Assembly (NCBI GenBank): GCA_004293675.1
Contig: READ01000011.1
Location: 124,001-188,000 of the forward strand
Origin: Betaproteobacteria bacterium
GTDB lineage: Bacteria; Pseudomonadota; Gammaproteobacteria; Burkholderiales; Casimicrobiaceae
Direction of reading: 5' to 3'
DNA: 64,000 nucleotides
Below, in pieces: positions 1 to 8,459 of the stretch (positions are counted from its first letter, which is position 1; every line of letters begins with the position of its first letter). A model generated the notes under the pieces. It made no database searches. It was not told the DNA's origin and saw only the letters and a list, made by a program, of their open reading frames with translations. The translations under genes were made by a program, and so were the position numbers.

Positions 1-660
1 GATGACTGCAGCCAACCCGCGCTTTCCCTCGCGCGCGAGCCGCGCCGCATCAATCGCCCAAGCGTGCACAAACGTGCCAAAAATTGCTCGTGGCACGAAG
101 CTGTAAATCGTCTCGTTTAAGCGAGCCGTTGCAGGGTCATCGGCCGTTGCCACGCGCAGATGATGGCCGCGCACATGCTCGACCTTGAACACACCGTAGC
201 AAACGCTCGATAACAACACGCCGCCCAAAAATCGCTCGAGCCGATTGTTCCGATGGATGAGCTCATGCCCGACGTTGATGGCCAGAATCCCACCTGCGAT
301 ACCCAGCGAAACCACGAATCCAATGACAGCATGGATTGGCAATTGCATCACTTGCGGCACGATCACGATCGACCAAGACAGCGTGGCGATCCACACCGCA
401 GCACACACCCACGGCATGGCGCGAAGCATCGGATCTCGAACCAAGCGCGCCTGTTCGTCTTTGCTAAATCGGGTCGTAACGCGCCCCAACAAAAGATCAA
501 CGATGGGCACGATGCCGTAAGTGACAATCGCGCCCCACCACGTCATCCACGCAAGCGCGGGATCACGCAGCGCCGAAAGCGAGCCCGTGACAAACGAGAG
601 TCCCACCAACGGTGCGAGCCAAAAAGAGAAGCGATAGAGTTGAAATTGAACGGGATTCAT
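1..660 (-). CDS. alkB: Alkane 1-monooxygenase, N-terminal 220 residues (runs off window)
   Basis: Integral-membrane non-haem di-iron hydroxylase that oxidises terminal methyl groups of alkanes or fatty acyl chains. The frame opens with ATG at 658-660 and stays open to base 1, so the C-terminus lies outside. Several hydrophobic segments come first (FWLAPLVGLSFV, IVTYGIVPIVDLLL, VIGFVVSLGIAGGILAI). Two of the histidine boxes follow: GHELIHR at about residues 131-137 and EHVRGHH at about 160-166, directly followed by the AlkB-like stretch VATADDPATARLNE. The third box must lie beyond the edge. It is transcribed away from aroC, with about 50 bases between. AlkB rather than a fatty acid desaturase is supported by the spacing and the text around both boxes. 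Confidence 0.9.
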   Translation of the reverse strand, partial: MNPVQFQLYRFSFWLAPLVGLSFVTGSLSALRDPALAWMTWWGAIVTYGIVPIVDLLLGRVTTRFSKDEQARLVRDPMLRAMPWVCAAVWIATLSWSIVIVPQVMQLPIHAVIGFVVSLGIAGGILAINVGHELIHRNNRLERFLGGVLLSSVCYGVFKVEHVRGHHLRVATADDPATARLNETIYSFVPRAIFGTFVHAWAIDAARLAREGKRGLAAVI

Positions 661-709
661 ATTTACTGCCTTTGAGACCCGAAGTTTAGAGCCGAGCTCT
701 TACAAGCGA

Positions 710-1807
710 CTACGACACGGTCGGCGTCGCAACCCGCACATCCGCATTCTGAGCCCGATGCCGCAGCGCGTGATCGATCAAAACCAGCGCCAGCAGCGCT
801 TCTGCAATGGGCGTGGCACGAATACCGACGCACGGGTCGTGGCGACCGTGGGTGTTGATCGTCACGGCGTTGCCTGACTTGTCAATCGTTTCCCGATCGA
901 GGCGCATGCTGCTCGTGGGCTTGATGGCGATGTTGACGGTGATGGCCTGTCCAGTGGAAATGCCACCCAACACACCGCCCGCGTTATTGCTCGCGAATTT
1001 TCCATCGCGAATTTCATCGGAATGCTCGGTGCCCTTTTGCGTAACGCTCGCGAACCCCGCACCGATTTCAACGCCCTTCACGGCATTCAAACCCATCATC
1101 GCGTGAGCGATGTCGGCATCGATCCGATCAAACACGGGCTCGCCCCAACCCACAGGTACACCCACCGCTTCAACGTAGATTTTCGCGCCGCAACTGTCGC
1201 CCGATTTGCGCAGCGCATCCATGTAGTTTTCAAGCTCGGCGAGTTTCGGTGAATCGGGTTTCACTGCCGCGAAAAAAGGATTCGCATTCACTTCATCATG
1301 CGTTTCGAACGGAATCAACACATCGCCAATTTGCGCGCAGTAGCCGCGCACCGTTACGCCGTAGCGCTCCGACAGCCACTTTTTGGCTACCGCGCCCGCC
1401 GCGACAATCGGTGCCGTTAACCGCGCCGACGAGCGACCGCCGCCGCGGTAGTCGCGCTCACCGTATTTCATCCAATAGGTGAAATCAGCGTGGCCCGGGC
1501 GAAACGTATCGACGATGTTGCCGTAGTCTTTACTGCGCTGATCGGTATTTCGAATAAGCAAGCCAATGGGCGTGCCGGTAGTCACGCCTTCAAACACGCC
1601 CGAGAGGATTTCAACAACATCGTCTTCTTTACGCTGCGTCACATGCCGCGACGTCCCCGGTTTGCGCCGATCTAAATCCGGCTGCAAATCGGCAACCGAG
1701 AGCTTCATCCCCGGCGGGCAGCCATCAATCACACAACCAATCGCCGGCCCGTGCGATTCGCCAAATGTGGTGACAGAGAAGAGGTGGCCGAGGGTGTTTC
1801 CAGACAT
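710..1807 (-). CDS. aroC: Chorismate synthase
   Basis: Cytosolic enzyme of the shikimate pathway; it converts 5-enolpyruvylshikimate-3-phosphate to chorismate using reduced flavin. The 365-residue length is normal for the family. The N-terminus [20 protein letters not shown] is the classic chorismate synthase signature, and [17 protein letters not shown] and the late [10 protein letters not shown] blocks are also present. The start is the ATG at 1805-1807 and the protein is complete. It is a housekeeping gene unrelated to the mobile element downstream in the window. Confidence 0.97.
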   Translation of the reverse strand: MSGNTLGHLFSVTTFGESHGPAIGCVIDGCPPGMKLSVADLQPDLDRRKPGTSRHVTQRKEDDVVEILSGVFEGVTTGTPIGLLIRNTDQRSKDYGNIVDTFRPGHADFTYWMKYGERDYRGGGRSSARLTAPIVAAGAVAKKWLSERYGVTVRGYCAQIGDVLIPFETHDEVNANPFFAAVKPDSPKLAELENYMDALRKSGDSCGAKIYVEAVGVPVGWGEPVFDRIDADIAHAMMGLNAVKGVEIGAGFASVTQKGTEHSDEIRDGKFASNNAGGVLGGISTGQAITVNIAIKPTSSMRLDRETIDKSGNAVTINTHGRHDPCVGIRATPIAEALLALVLIDHALRHRAQNADVRVATPTVS

Positions 1808-1816
1808 GGCTACATT

Positions 1817-2230
1817 CTATTCGTCGCCGTCGTAGCCTAGTCGGTCGAGAATTTTTATCGCGTTTTCAACATTTCCCGCGGCTCCGCGCTGATCGAACCG
1901 ACCACTCCCAGTCCCGTTCGCCCTGAGCCTGTCGAAGGGTTGGTGGCTCCGCGCGGCAGGTGACTTGGAGAGCCGTGAGACCAAATTCCAATCCCCATTG
2001 ATCAAAGCGAATTTCTTGGCTCGTGACCAGCCCTTTAACTTCAGTTCGAATGAAAGCGCTTCATCGCGCGTTTCAAATTCACCGATCCATTCGACGGAGA
2101 AGGGCTTGCGCTCCGACACGTAGCCGTCAGCCGCTTCGCGGTGCTGGTTCATTCGGGTTTCGATGTTGTCCGTGTGCCCCGTGTAGTAGGAATCGTCGGA
2201 GCAGCGCAGGATGTAGGTGTAGAAAGTCAT
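1817..2230 (-). CDS. GIY-YIG nuclease family protein with repeat-derived C-terminus
   Basis: Small single-domain GIY-YIG protein of the YhbQ/UvrC-N type. After MTF comes YTYILRCSDDSYYTGHTDN, which carries the YI...YTG core and the following helix; EWIGEFETRDEALSFELKLKGWSRAKK is also typical. I start at MTFYTYIL (2228-2230) because homologues begin there; a longer frame opens at 2251. The last third (PFDRLRANG and beyond) is read from a dispersed repeat at 1913-1943, so the natural protein may originally have ended near SRLSKS. The gene sits between the two arms of a 31-bp inverted repeat (1913-1943 and 2276-2306). Its role is unknown; DNA repair or repeat mobilisation are possible. Confidence 0.85.
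   Translation of the reverse strand: MTFYTYILRCSDDSYYTGHTDNIETRMNQHREAADGYVSERKPFSVEWIGEFETRDEALSFELKLKGWSRAKKFALINGDWNLVSRLSKSPAARSHQPFDRLRANGTGSGRFDQRGAAGNVENAIKILDRLGYDGDE
1913..1943 (+). repeat. Dispersed 31-bp repeat, arm A
   Basis: Contains GCCCTGAGCCTGTCGAAGGG and is the exact reverse complement of 2276-2306. It lies inside the 3' part of the GIY-YIG gene and is translated there as PFDRLRANG. Sequences of this type are known as dispersed intergenic repeats in many proteobacterial genomes. Confidence 0.9.
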
Positions 2231-2275
2231 TGGGGGTGTAATTTTGTGCACTGTAGGAATTGGCTTCGGGCGCTA

Positions 2276-2306
2276 CCAACCCTTCGACAGGCTCAGGGCG
2301 AACGGG
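2276..2306 (-). repeat. Dispersed 31-bp repeat, arm B
   Basis: Exact inverted copy of 1913-1943, located just upstream of the GIY-YIG gene and overlapping the end of the small membrane ORF at 2293-2604. The pair brackets the nuclease gene. Confidence 0.9.
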
Positions 2307-2604
2307 TAGCGTCACACCGCTCTTCTGAGGGCTGTCCGAAGACATCAATCGGAGAGGGGCAAAATCGCTGCCAAATCAGCTCGAAAATCCATGCGAATAG
2401 AGCCAAGCTCCACCAAAATGGCGCCCCTGCAACACACACCCAGACAAGTCCTGTTGCAAACTCTGGAAGACCAGAGAACATGGGCCCCGCAGATTTGGGG
2501 TCGGCCCATCCGAACGTCGAGCCAATTACCTGAGCGCAGAACCCGCCGGCAACCGGAAACAGAAAAAGGATGCGGCTTGGTAGCGCTAGCGAACGCCAGT
2601 TCAC
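2293..2604 (-). CDS. Small hydrophobic protein of unknown function
   Basis: Frame of 103 residues starting at a GTG (2602-2604) that overlaps the stop codon of the MFS/acyltransferase gene (GTGA), which suggests translational coupling. It has two to three hydrophobic stretches (ILFLFPVAGGFCAQVIG, FATGLVWVCVAGAPFWW, SLALFAWIFELIW), so a small inner-membrane protein is likely. Its C-terminus runs into the dispersed repeat at 2276-2306. I do not recognise a family. It could also be a chance frame; the hydrophobic pattern and coupling favour a real gene. Confidence 0.5.
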   Translation of the reverse strand: MNWRSLALPSRILFLFPVAGGFCAQVIGSTFGWADPKSAGPMFSGLPEFATGLVWVCVAGAPFWWSLALFAWIFELIWQRFCPSPIDVFGQPSEERCDATRSP

Positions 2605-4499
2605 TTCGCCGCACCCCGCATCTGCGCCACCCTCTCCTCCAACCCCTTCGCACTCACCGAACCAGCAGGCACCAATGCCCCCGCCTCAACCTCAACTTTA
2701 TTGAAAAACCCACGAAACGTACGAAACGCCTTGCCCTCTTTGGCGCGGCTAAAGAAACTGCCCCACAAACCGCGCAGTGCGATGGGGACCACCGGAGCGC
2801 CGGTCTCGCTCACGATTCGCTCAATGCCAGGGCGAAACGGATTCATGTCACCCGTTGAGGTGAGTTTTCCCTCGGGGAAAACCGCCACAGCGTCGCCATC
2901 GGCGAGCGCTTGACGCACTCGCGCAAAGGCCTCTTCCATTTTGGCGGGGTCTTCCTTAGCGCCCGAAATCGGGATGGCTTTCATCTGCCGAAACACCCAA
3001 CCCAGTCCCGGCGTTTTGAAGATGTTGTGATCCATGACAAATTGCAGCGGACGGCGCACGGCAGCGGAAATCACCAACGCATCAACATAGCTCACGTGGT
3101 TGGCAACGATGATGACCGGCCCTTTGTCAGGGATGTTTTCTAAGCCCTTGACCTTGAGCTTGTAAGAGAGCGACATGATGATCCAGCACACGAATCGGAG
3201 CAAGAATTCAGGCGTCAGGATGTAGATGTAGAGCGCGACGATGCCGTTCAAAACCGCAATCGTCAGGATCAATTCCTTCACACCAAAGTCAAAGAATTGA
3301 ATGAGCGCCATCGCCAGCAGCGCAGACGCCACCATGAACACCGCGTTCACAATGTTGTTGGCCGCGATGATGCGCGAACGATACGTGGGTTCGGATCGCT
3401 CCTGAATCAAGGCGTAGAGTGGCACGCTGAATAAACCGCCAGAGAGCGACAGCATGAACAAGTCAAACACCACTCGCCAGTGCGCGCTGTTTGCAAAAAA
3501 TTCACCTGCGCCGATGGGCGAGGCACTGGCAGCCTGCGGCGGTAAGCCCTTCAACGCGAAGTACAAATCAAGCGCAAACACCGTCATACCAATCGAGCCA
3601 AGCGGCACCAAGCCGATTTCTACTTTGTGACCGGATAGCCGCTCACACAAGAGCGATCCAATCGCGATGCCAATGGCAAATACCGCTAGCAGCGCCGTGG
3701 CAACCGCTTCATTGCCATGCAACACATCTTTGGCCATCGGTGCGAATTGGTTAAGCAGCATCGCACCATAAAACCAAAGCCACGAGATACCCAGCATCGA
3801 GCGCCACACCACGACATTTTTTCGTCCGAGCACGATTGAGCGATACGTTTCTGTGAACGGATTCCAATTGAGCTTCAATGTCGGGTCAACGGCTTCGACG
3901 CGCGGAATGGCCCGGCTCGCGAGATAGCCAGCAATCGCAAGCGCAATGCAGACGACCGCAACCACGGTGGTACCGCTTGGCTTAATTGCGATGAGCACGC
4001 CGCCAGCAATGGTGCCAATCAAAATAGCTACAAAGGTGCCAGATTCCACGATGGCGTTGCCACCGACCAGTTCTGAATCCTTAAGCACTTGCGGAAGGAT
4101 GGCGTATTTCACGGGGCCGAAGAGCGTGGATTGCAAACCCATGAGGAATAATGCGAAGAACAAAATTGCGATATTGCCGAGCACAAAACCCAGCGCGCCC
4201 AACACCATAATCGCAATCTCGAGCCATTTTGTGGCACGAATCAGCCGGGACTTTTCGTATTTGTCAGCGAGCTGTCCAGCAAACGCTGAAAACAGAACAA
4301 ACGGCAAAATGAAAATTGCGCCCGCAGCGTTTACGAGCAGATTGGAACTCATTCCAGCGAGCGTCAACCCACCAAACGCAATGAAGATCACCATGCCGTT
4401 TTTAAACACGTTGTCGTTCATCGCGCCCAAAAATTGCGTCCAGAAGAAGGGAGCGAAGCGGCGCTCGCTGAGTAAACCGAATTGGCTTTGTTCTGACAT
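2601..4499 (-). CDS. MFS transporter fused to 1-acylglycerol-phosphate acyltransferase
   Basis: Two-domain protein of 632 residues. Residues 1 to about 400 form a 12-helix major facilitator domain of the LplT lysophospholipid flippase type, beginning PFFWTQFLGAMNDNVFKNG. The last 200 residues form a PlsC-type acyltransferase with the NHVSYVDAL (NHxxxxD) motif and FPEGKLTSTG. It probably imports lysophospholipids and re-acylates them at the inner membrane; in E. coli the same job is split between LplT and Aas, here without the acyl-ACP synthetase part. I chose the ATG at 4497-4499 (MSEQSQFG) over an upstream in-frame ATG at 4556, which lies inside the neighbouring gene's 3' end. Confidence 0.9.
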   Translation of the reverse strand: MSEQSQFGLLSERRFAPFFWTQFLGAMNDNVFKNGMVIFIAFGGLTLAGMSSNLLVNAAGAIFILPFVLFSAFAGQLADKYEKSRLIRATKWLEIAIMVLGALGFVLGNIAILFFALFLMGLQSTLFGPVKYAILPQVLKDSELVGGNAIVESGTFVAILIGTIAGGVLIAIKPSGTTVVAVVCIALAIAGYLASRAIPRVEAVDPTLKLNWNPFTETYRSIVLGRKNVVVWRSMLGISWLWFYGAMLLNQFAPMAKDVLHGNEAVATALLAVFAIGIAIGSLLCERLSGHKVEIGLVPLGSIGMTVFALDLYFALKGLPPQAASASPIGAGEFFANSAHWRVVFDLFMLSLSGGLFSVPLYALIQERSEPTYRSRIIAANNIVNAVFMVASALLAMALIQFFDFGVKELILTIAVLNGIVALYIYILTPEFLLRFVCWIIMSLSYKLKVKGLENIPDKGPVIIVANHVSYVDALVISAAVRRPLQFVMDHNIFKTPGLGWVFRQMKAIPISGAKEDPAKMEEAFARVRQALADGDAVAVFPEGKLTSTGDMNPFRPGIERIVSETGAPVVPIALRGLWGSFFSRAKEGKAFRTFRGFFNKVEVEAGALVPAGSVSAKGLEERVAQMRGAAK

Positions 4500-4521
4500 G
4501 ATGTTTCCGTTGAAGGTGGCG

Positions 4522-5244
4522 TTATTTATGAATGTCTTTGCACGTGAGCATATCAAGCACCCGCGCTTCTTGGTCTGACGTGAAGCCGCAATCGAGTTTC
4601 ACCCGAGCGGGGTTGCGAAACGTGCCAAACAAGATGTCCCATAGCGGTAGGTCTGCGTAGTTGTTTTGGTGCACTCCAGACTCATGGTGTATGCGGTGCA
4701 TTTCGGGGCGCTGAATGATGTAGCCGACCCATCGCGGCGTCGCCACATTCATATGCACGAAAAACTGCGAGCAGGCGATACAAGCGGTATGGGCAAGAAA
4801 CGCTTCAACACTCACCCCGAGCAAGAGAAAACTAAGCGCGAAGTTTAGGCACGTGTCTAGCAGCACTTCGGTCGGATGTTTGTAGAACGCCGTAATGGTC
4901 TCGATTCGACGTGGGCTGTGATGGAACTGATGGGTAGCGCGCCACAAGAAATCATTGTTGTGACGAACTCGATGCCACCAATAGAAAACGCAAGTGCTGA
5001 GCAGAAAATTGACACCGACTTGGGTCGTGAACGATGCGTCGCGCAGCTCGAAAAGCGATCCGATTCCCGACCAGTAGTGAATCGCTGCACAGAGCAGCAA
5101 AGCAAACACCACTGCAACGAACTCAAGAGCCACAAAGAATCTGGACCGCCATGCCCAGCCCTTCACATGCGGCAGCGTGGTGGCCGGTTTAACGCGCTCA
5201 GCAACCACTGAAGCGGCGAGCACTAACCATGACGCGGTGATCAT
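4522..5244 (-). CDS. Sterol desaturase / fatty acid hydroxylase family protein
   Basis: Membrane di-iron oxygenase of 240 residues. It has hydrophobic segments near the N-terminus (FVALEFVAVVFALLLCAAI) and the family's histidine clusters: HRVRHNNDFLWRATHQFHHS around residues 92-111 and PEMHRIHHES around 180-190. The substrate cannot be told; bacterial members hydroxylate or desaturate sterols, hopanoids or fatty chains. Its ATG (5242-5244) overlaps the stop of the upstream small lipoprotein gene as ATGA, so the two are probably co-translated. Confidence 0.85.
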   Translation of the reverse strand: MITASWLVLAASVVAERVKPATTLPHVKGWAWRSRFFVALEFVAVVFALLLCAAIHYWSGIGSLFELRDASFTTQVGVNFLLSTCVFYWWHRVRHNNDFLWRATHQFHHSPRRIETITAFYKHPTEVLLDTCLNFALSFLLLGVSVEAFLAHTACIACSQFFVHMNVATPRWVGYIIQRPEMHRIHHESGVHQNNYADLPLWDILFGTFRNPARVKLDCGFTSDQEARVLDMLTCKDIHK

Positions 5245-5387
5245 GTGCGCTCCGTGACCACATTCGTATTAGTCTGCGACGATTGGCGAACCGTATCTGG
5301 TGGCGTCGGTGAGCCGCAAATGTTGCAGGCAGTCAGTACAAGTTGACAGATGAGCATTGCGACGACACAGAGGAAGCGTGATTTCAT
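5241..5387 (-). CDS. Small predicted lipoprotein, 48 residues
   Basis: A gene shorter than usual ORF cut-offs. It starts at ATG 5385-5387 behind a good GAAAGGA ribosome-binding site, reads MKSRFLCVVAMLICQLVLTA then Cys-Asn-Ile-Cys, and ends 27 residues later. The N-terminus is a textbook lipoprotein signal peptide with lipobox LTAC. The mature part is short, polar and Ser/Thr-rich. The stop overlaps the desaturase start (ATGA), which supports a real, coupled gene. Function unknown. Confidence 0.75.
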   Translation of the reverse strand: MKSRFLCVVAMLICQLVLTACNICGSPTPPDTVRQSSQTNTNVVTERT

Positions 5388-5501
5388 GGATTCATTCCTT
5401 TCAATTTCGATTCGACGAACGATAAATTGGGGATTGATCCAGCACCACTATTGGATACGATGTATCATCGTTTCACCTTGTTAGTACCATTAGGCGATAC
5501 C

Positions 5502-6239
5502 ATGAGTGGATCGAGCGACTTGATTGATGAGCTCAAGCGCGAGCTCAAGGCGGCCAATTTGACCTACGCCGATTTGGCGACGAAGATCAATATGAGTGAG
5601 TCTTCCGTCAAGCGAATGTTTTCGCAAAGAGACATGACCTTGTCACGCGTGGATGAGCTGTGTCGGGCGATGAAAATCGATTTCGCTGAGCTCGCTCGAA
5701 AGGTGGCCGACGCACAGGTGTTAGTTCAAGAGCTCACTCACGACCAAGAAAAAGCACTAGTCAACAACAAAAACACGCTCTTGATTGGCATCTGTTGTCT
5801 GAGCCAGTGGACGTTTGAGCAAATTACAACCTCGTACAAAATTTCCGAACCGGAGTGCATCAAAGCGCTCACGCAGCTCGACCGACTGGGGGTGATTGAA
5901 TTGAAGCCGCTCAATCGATATCGCTTGAAGTTGGCGAAAACATTTCGTTGGCGCCCTGAGGGTCCGATCATGAAATTCTTTCGGCAGCATGTGCTGCCGG
6001 ATTACTACGCCGGTAGCTTTGCTGCAGCCGATGAAACCTTGATGCTGGTGCATGGCAGCATTGGTCGTGATGCCGCGCTGGGCTTCAACGAGAAACTGCA
6101 ACGCGTAGCGCAGGAATTCGCGCAGCAACATCTGGCCGATCAACGATTGCCCGCAAGTCAGCGCGAGGGATTTACCTTGGTGCTTGCGATGCGTGAATGG
6201 GAGTTTTCGGCATTTAAGGATTTGCGCCGGAAGCCGTGA
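5502..6239 (+). CDS. XRE-family helix-turn-helix regulator
   Basis: Begins MSGSSDLIDELKRELKAANL and carries a Cro/C1-type HTH in the first 65 residues (TYADLATKINMSESSVKRMF...TLSRVDELCRAMKIDFAELA). The remaining 180 residues form an unrecognised domain that includes a second possible winged-helix stretch (EPECIKALTQLDRLGVIEL). ATG 5502 is preferred because the HTH follows directly; a longer frame opens at 5427. Upstream, 5457-5471 is a small palindrome (ACGATG-3-CATCGT) that could be an autoregulatory operator. It is divergent from the lipoprotein/desaturase pair and convergent with tupA (9 bases between stops), with no obvious terminator between them. Confidence 0.85.
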   Translation: MSGSSDLIDELKRELKAANLTYADLATKINMSESSVKRMFSQRDMTLSRVDELCRAMKIDFAELARKVADAQVLVQELTHDQEKALVNNKNTLLIGICCLSQWTFEQITTSYKISEPECIKALTQLDRLGVIELKPLNRYRLKLAKTFRWRPEGPIMKFFRQHVLPDYYAGSFAAADETLMLVHGSIGRDAALGFNEKLQRVAQEFAQQHLADQRLPASQREGFTLVLAMREWEFSAFKDLRRKP

Positions 6240-6248
6240 CTACACCGG

Positions 6249-7073
6249 CTACTTCTTTGCGTGCGGAAAGAAAAGTTGTGCGCCGCCGATTTTGTAGCTC
6301 GCAATCGTGGATTGCCCGTCAGCGCTCACCAGCCAGTCGATAAACGATTGACCCGCTTGCGCTTTGACGTGTGCGTGCTTTTTGGGATTCACCAAAATCA
6401 CGCCGTATTGATTGAAGAGCCGACTGTCGCCCTCGACAAGGATTTTCAAATCTCGTCGATTTTTGAACGCTAGCCACGTCGCTCGGTCGGTAAGCACATA
6501 GGCGTTCATTGCAGCCGCAGTGTTGAGCGCCGCGCCCATCGCAGAGCCGGTGTCGCGATACCACGCCGCTTTTGTGGTCAAGGGATCAACGCCTGCCTGC
6601 GCCCAAAAGCGAAGTTCGGCGGCGTGGGTGCCGCTCTTGTCACCTCGCGAAACGAAATTCGTTCTGGCGCTGAAAATGGCTTTGAAGCTCGACACGATGT
6701 CGGCGCCCGCCGCTCGCGCGGGATCGCTACCGGGGCCTACGAGCACGAAGTCGTTGTACATCACTGCCGTTCGTGAAACGCCGCTGCCGTCGGCCACGAA
6801 GCGCTCCTCAGCCATTGGGTCGTGAACGAACACGATGTCGGCGTCGCCGCGTCGTCCTATGTCGAGCGCTTGGCCGGTACCCGCAGCTACTACTTTCACC
6901 TTAATGCCACTCGCCTTTTCAAACGCGGGCAAGAGGTGCGCGAAGAGCCCCGACTGTTCAGTCGAGGTGGTCGAGGCAACGATGATCGAAGTGCCCTGCA
7001 CCGAGGGTGCGGCGCAAGTTAGCAGCAGCGCCACGACGGCAGCGCGAGCGTTAAACCGGCGCAGCGTTTTCAT
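6249..7073 (-). CDS. tupA: Tungstate ABC transporter, periplasmic binding protein
   Basis: Signal peptide at residues 1-26 (ALLLTCAAPSVQG), then TSIIVASTTSTEQSGLFAHL, the TupA-type N-terminal motif that contacts the oxyanion. ADIVFVHDPMAEERFVADG and FVSRGDKSGTHAAELRFW are also typical. The length of 274 fits the family. It is the last gene of tupB-tupC-tupA; its ATG overlaps the end of tupC by four bases. Tungstate rather than molybdate is preferred because ModA proteins lack the TTTST-like motif, but substrate specificity remains an inference. Imported tungstate or molybdate serves molybdopterin enzymes. Confidence 0.88.
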   Translation of the reverse strand: MKTLRRFNARAAVVALLLTCAAPSVQGTSIIVASTTSTEQSGLFAHLLPAFEKASGIKVKVVAAGTGQALDIGRRGDADIVFVHDPMAEERFVADGSGVSRTAVMYNDFVLVGPGSDPARAAGADIVSSFKAIFSARTNFVSRGDKSGTHAAELRFWAQAGVDPLTTKAAWYRDTGSAMGAALNTAAAMNAYVLTDRATWLAFKNRRDLKILVEGDSRLFNQYGVILVNPKKHAHVKAQAGQSFIDWLVSADGQSTIASYKIGGAQLFFPHAKK

Positions 7074-7762
7074 GCGTCAAGATAGGCGATGGCCGCGGCT
7101 GATTTCGGCGAGGTAAAGAATGTCTTGGCGTCAACATCTTCAACAATCTCGCCATCGGCCATGAAAATAACTCGAGTCGCGAGTCGCTTGGCCTGACCAC
7201 GATTGTGTGTGGCGAGCACAATCGTGGCACCACCCTCGCACATGCGCCGCAAAATCATCTCAACGGCGTGTACTGCGGCGGGTGCCAGGTTCGCCGTGGG
7301 CTCATCGGCCAGCAATAGTTTGGGGGTCAACGCCCACGCTCTTGCGAGGGCCAGTTTTTGTTGTTCTCCACCCGAGAGCGTGCGCGCGTAGCGATGGGCC
7401 AGCGGAGCTAACTCACACGCAGCAAGGGCTTCGTCGGTGACGCGATTTGCCACGTCAGCCGTGGTGCGCCGCGCCAGCAGCGCGAACACGACGTTGTCTC
7501 GAACGCTGCGTTTGAGTAAAACGGGCCGCTGAAAAATGAGCGCCTGTTCCGCCGCAGCAGGTGCCACAACGTTGCCGGAACTCGGGTCGAGCAGCGCGTT
7601 CATCAAGCGCAACAAACTCGACTTACCGGCACCGTTTGCGCCCAGCACGGCGACGCGCTCACCGGGGTGAATGCGAATTGAAACGCGATTCAAAATCGCC
7701 GAGCTGCCCATCGAGACATCAACGTTGGTGATCGCGACGATGGGTTGCGCCGCATCAGACAT
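7070..7762 (-). CDS. tupC: Tungstate ABC transporter, ATP-binding protein
   Basis: ABC ATPase of about 230 residues. Walker A GANGAGKSS lies near residue 38, the signature LSGGEQQKLALARA in the middle, Walker B LLLADEPTANL follows, and the H-loop histidine is in VLATHNRG. The start ATG 7760-7762 (MSDAAQPIVAI) overlaps the permease stop by a few bases; a longer frame to 7804 would cover more of tupB and is less likely. It energises uptake through TupB on the cytoplasmic face. Confidence 0.9.
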   Translation of the reverse strand: MSDAAQPIVAITNVDVSMGSSAILNRVSIRIHPGERVAVLGANGAGKSSLLRLMNALLDPSSGNVVAPAAAEQALIFQRPVLLKRSVRDNVVFALLARRTTADVANRVTDEALAACELAPLAHRYARTLSGGEQQKLALARAWALTPKLLLADEPTANLAPAAVHAVEMILRRMCEGGATIVLATHNRGQAKRLATRVIFMADGEIVEDVDAKTFFTSPKSAAAIAYLDA

Positions 7763-8459
7763 AGCGCCGCCCGATCCACGTTTTGGCCGACTGCGCCAAG
7801 GCATTGACGACCAGCACGATCAGCAGCAACACCATGCCCAGCGCCAGCGCGCTCGCAAGCTCACCCTTGGATGTTTCAAGGGCGATGGCCGTCGTCATCA
7901 CGCGCGTCTCACCGGCGATATTGCCGCCCACCATCATCACGGCGCCCACCTCTGCGATGGCGCGACCAAAGCCGGCCAACAAGACGATGAGCAGAGAAAA
8001 ACGAGTTTCGTACAGCAGCGTCGCCACAGATTGCCAGCGCGATAGCCCTAACGAGCCAAACAAGTCTCGATACTCAAGCTGCGCGTCATCAAGCGTTTGC
8101 CGCGCCAGTGCAGCGATGATGGGTGTAATCAACACCGTTTGCGCAACGATCATTCCGTTGGGTGTGAACAGCCAACCCAGCGCGCCCAGCGGGCCGCTCC
8201 GCGACAGCAATAAGTAAACGACCAACCCGACGATGACCGGCGGCAGAGCCATGCACGCGTTGAGCATCACCACGACGGGGGCGCGAACAGCGGAGCGTGT
8301 TTGCACCAACCATGCCGCGAGCGGCAACGCGATCAGTGCGGCAATGATCGTGGCGGTCCCGCTGACGCGCACGGAGAGCTGTGCAACCTCCATGAGTCGC
8401 GCGTCCCCAGAGGCCATCAAACGAATCGCTTCGAGCGCACTGTCAACGATTAAGCTCAT
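7755..8459 (-). CDS. tupB: Tungstate ABC transporter, permease
   Basis: Inner-membrane permease of 234 residues with about five to six hydrophobic segments (GTATIIAALIALPLAAWL, VVVMLNACMALPPVIVGLVV, and the C-terminal LALGMVLLLIVLVV). The EAA-like loop around FGRAIAEVGAVMMVGGNIAG contacts the ATPase. Its ATG overlaps the YihY gene stop at 8456-8459, so all four genes 9334-6249 read as one tightly coupled operon. Confidence 0.9.
   Translation of the reverse strand: MSLIVDSALEAIRLMASGDARLMEVAQLSVRVSGTATIIAALIALPLAAWLVQTRSAVRAPVVVMLNACMALPPVIVGLVVYLLLSRSGPLGALGWLFTPNGMIVAQTVLITPIIAALARQTLDDAQLEYRDLFGSLGLSRWQSVATLLYETRFSLLIVLLAGFGRAIAEVGAVMMVGGNIAGETRVMTTAIALETSKGELASALALGMVLLLIVLVVNALAQSAKTWIGRRYV

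Noticed and set aside
3946-4578. 210-residue ORF opposite the MFS/acyltransferase gene
   Set aside because: Shadow of a clear membrane transporter; no signal of its own.
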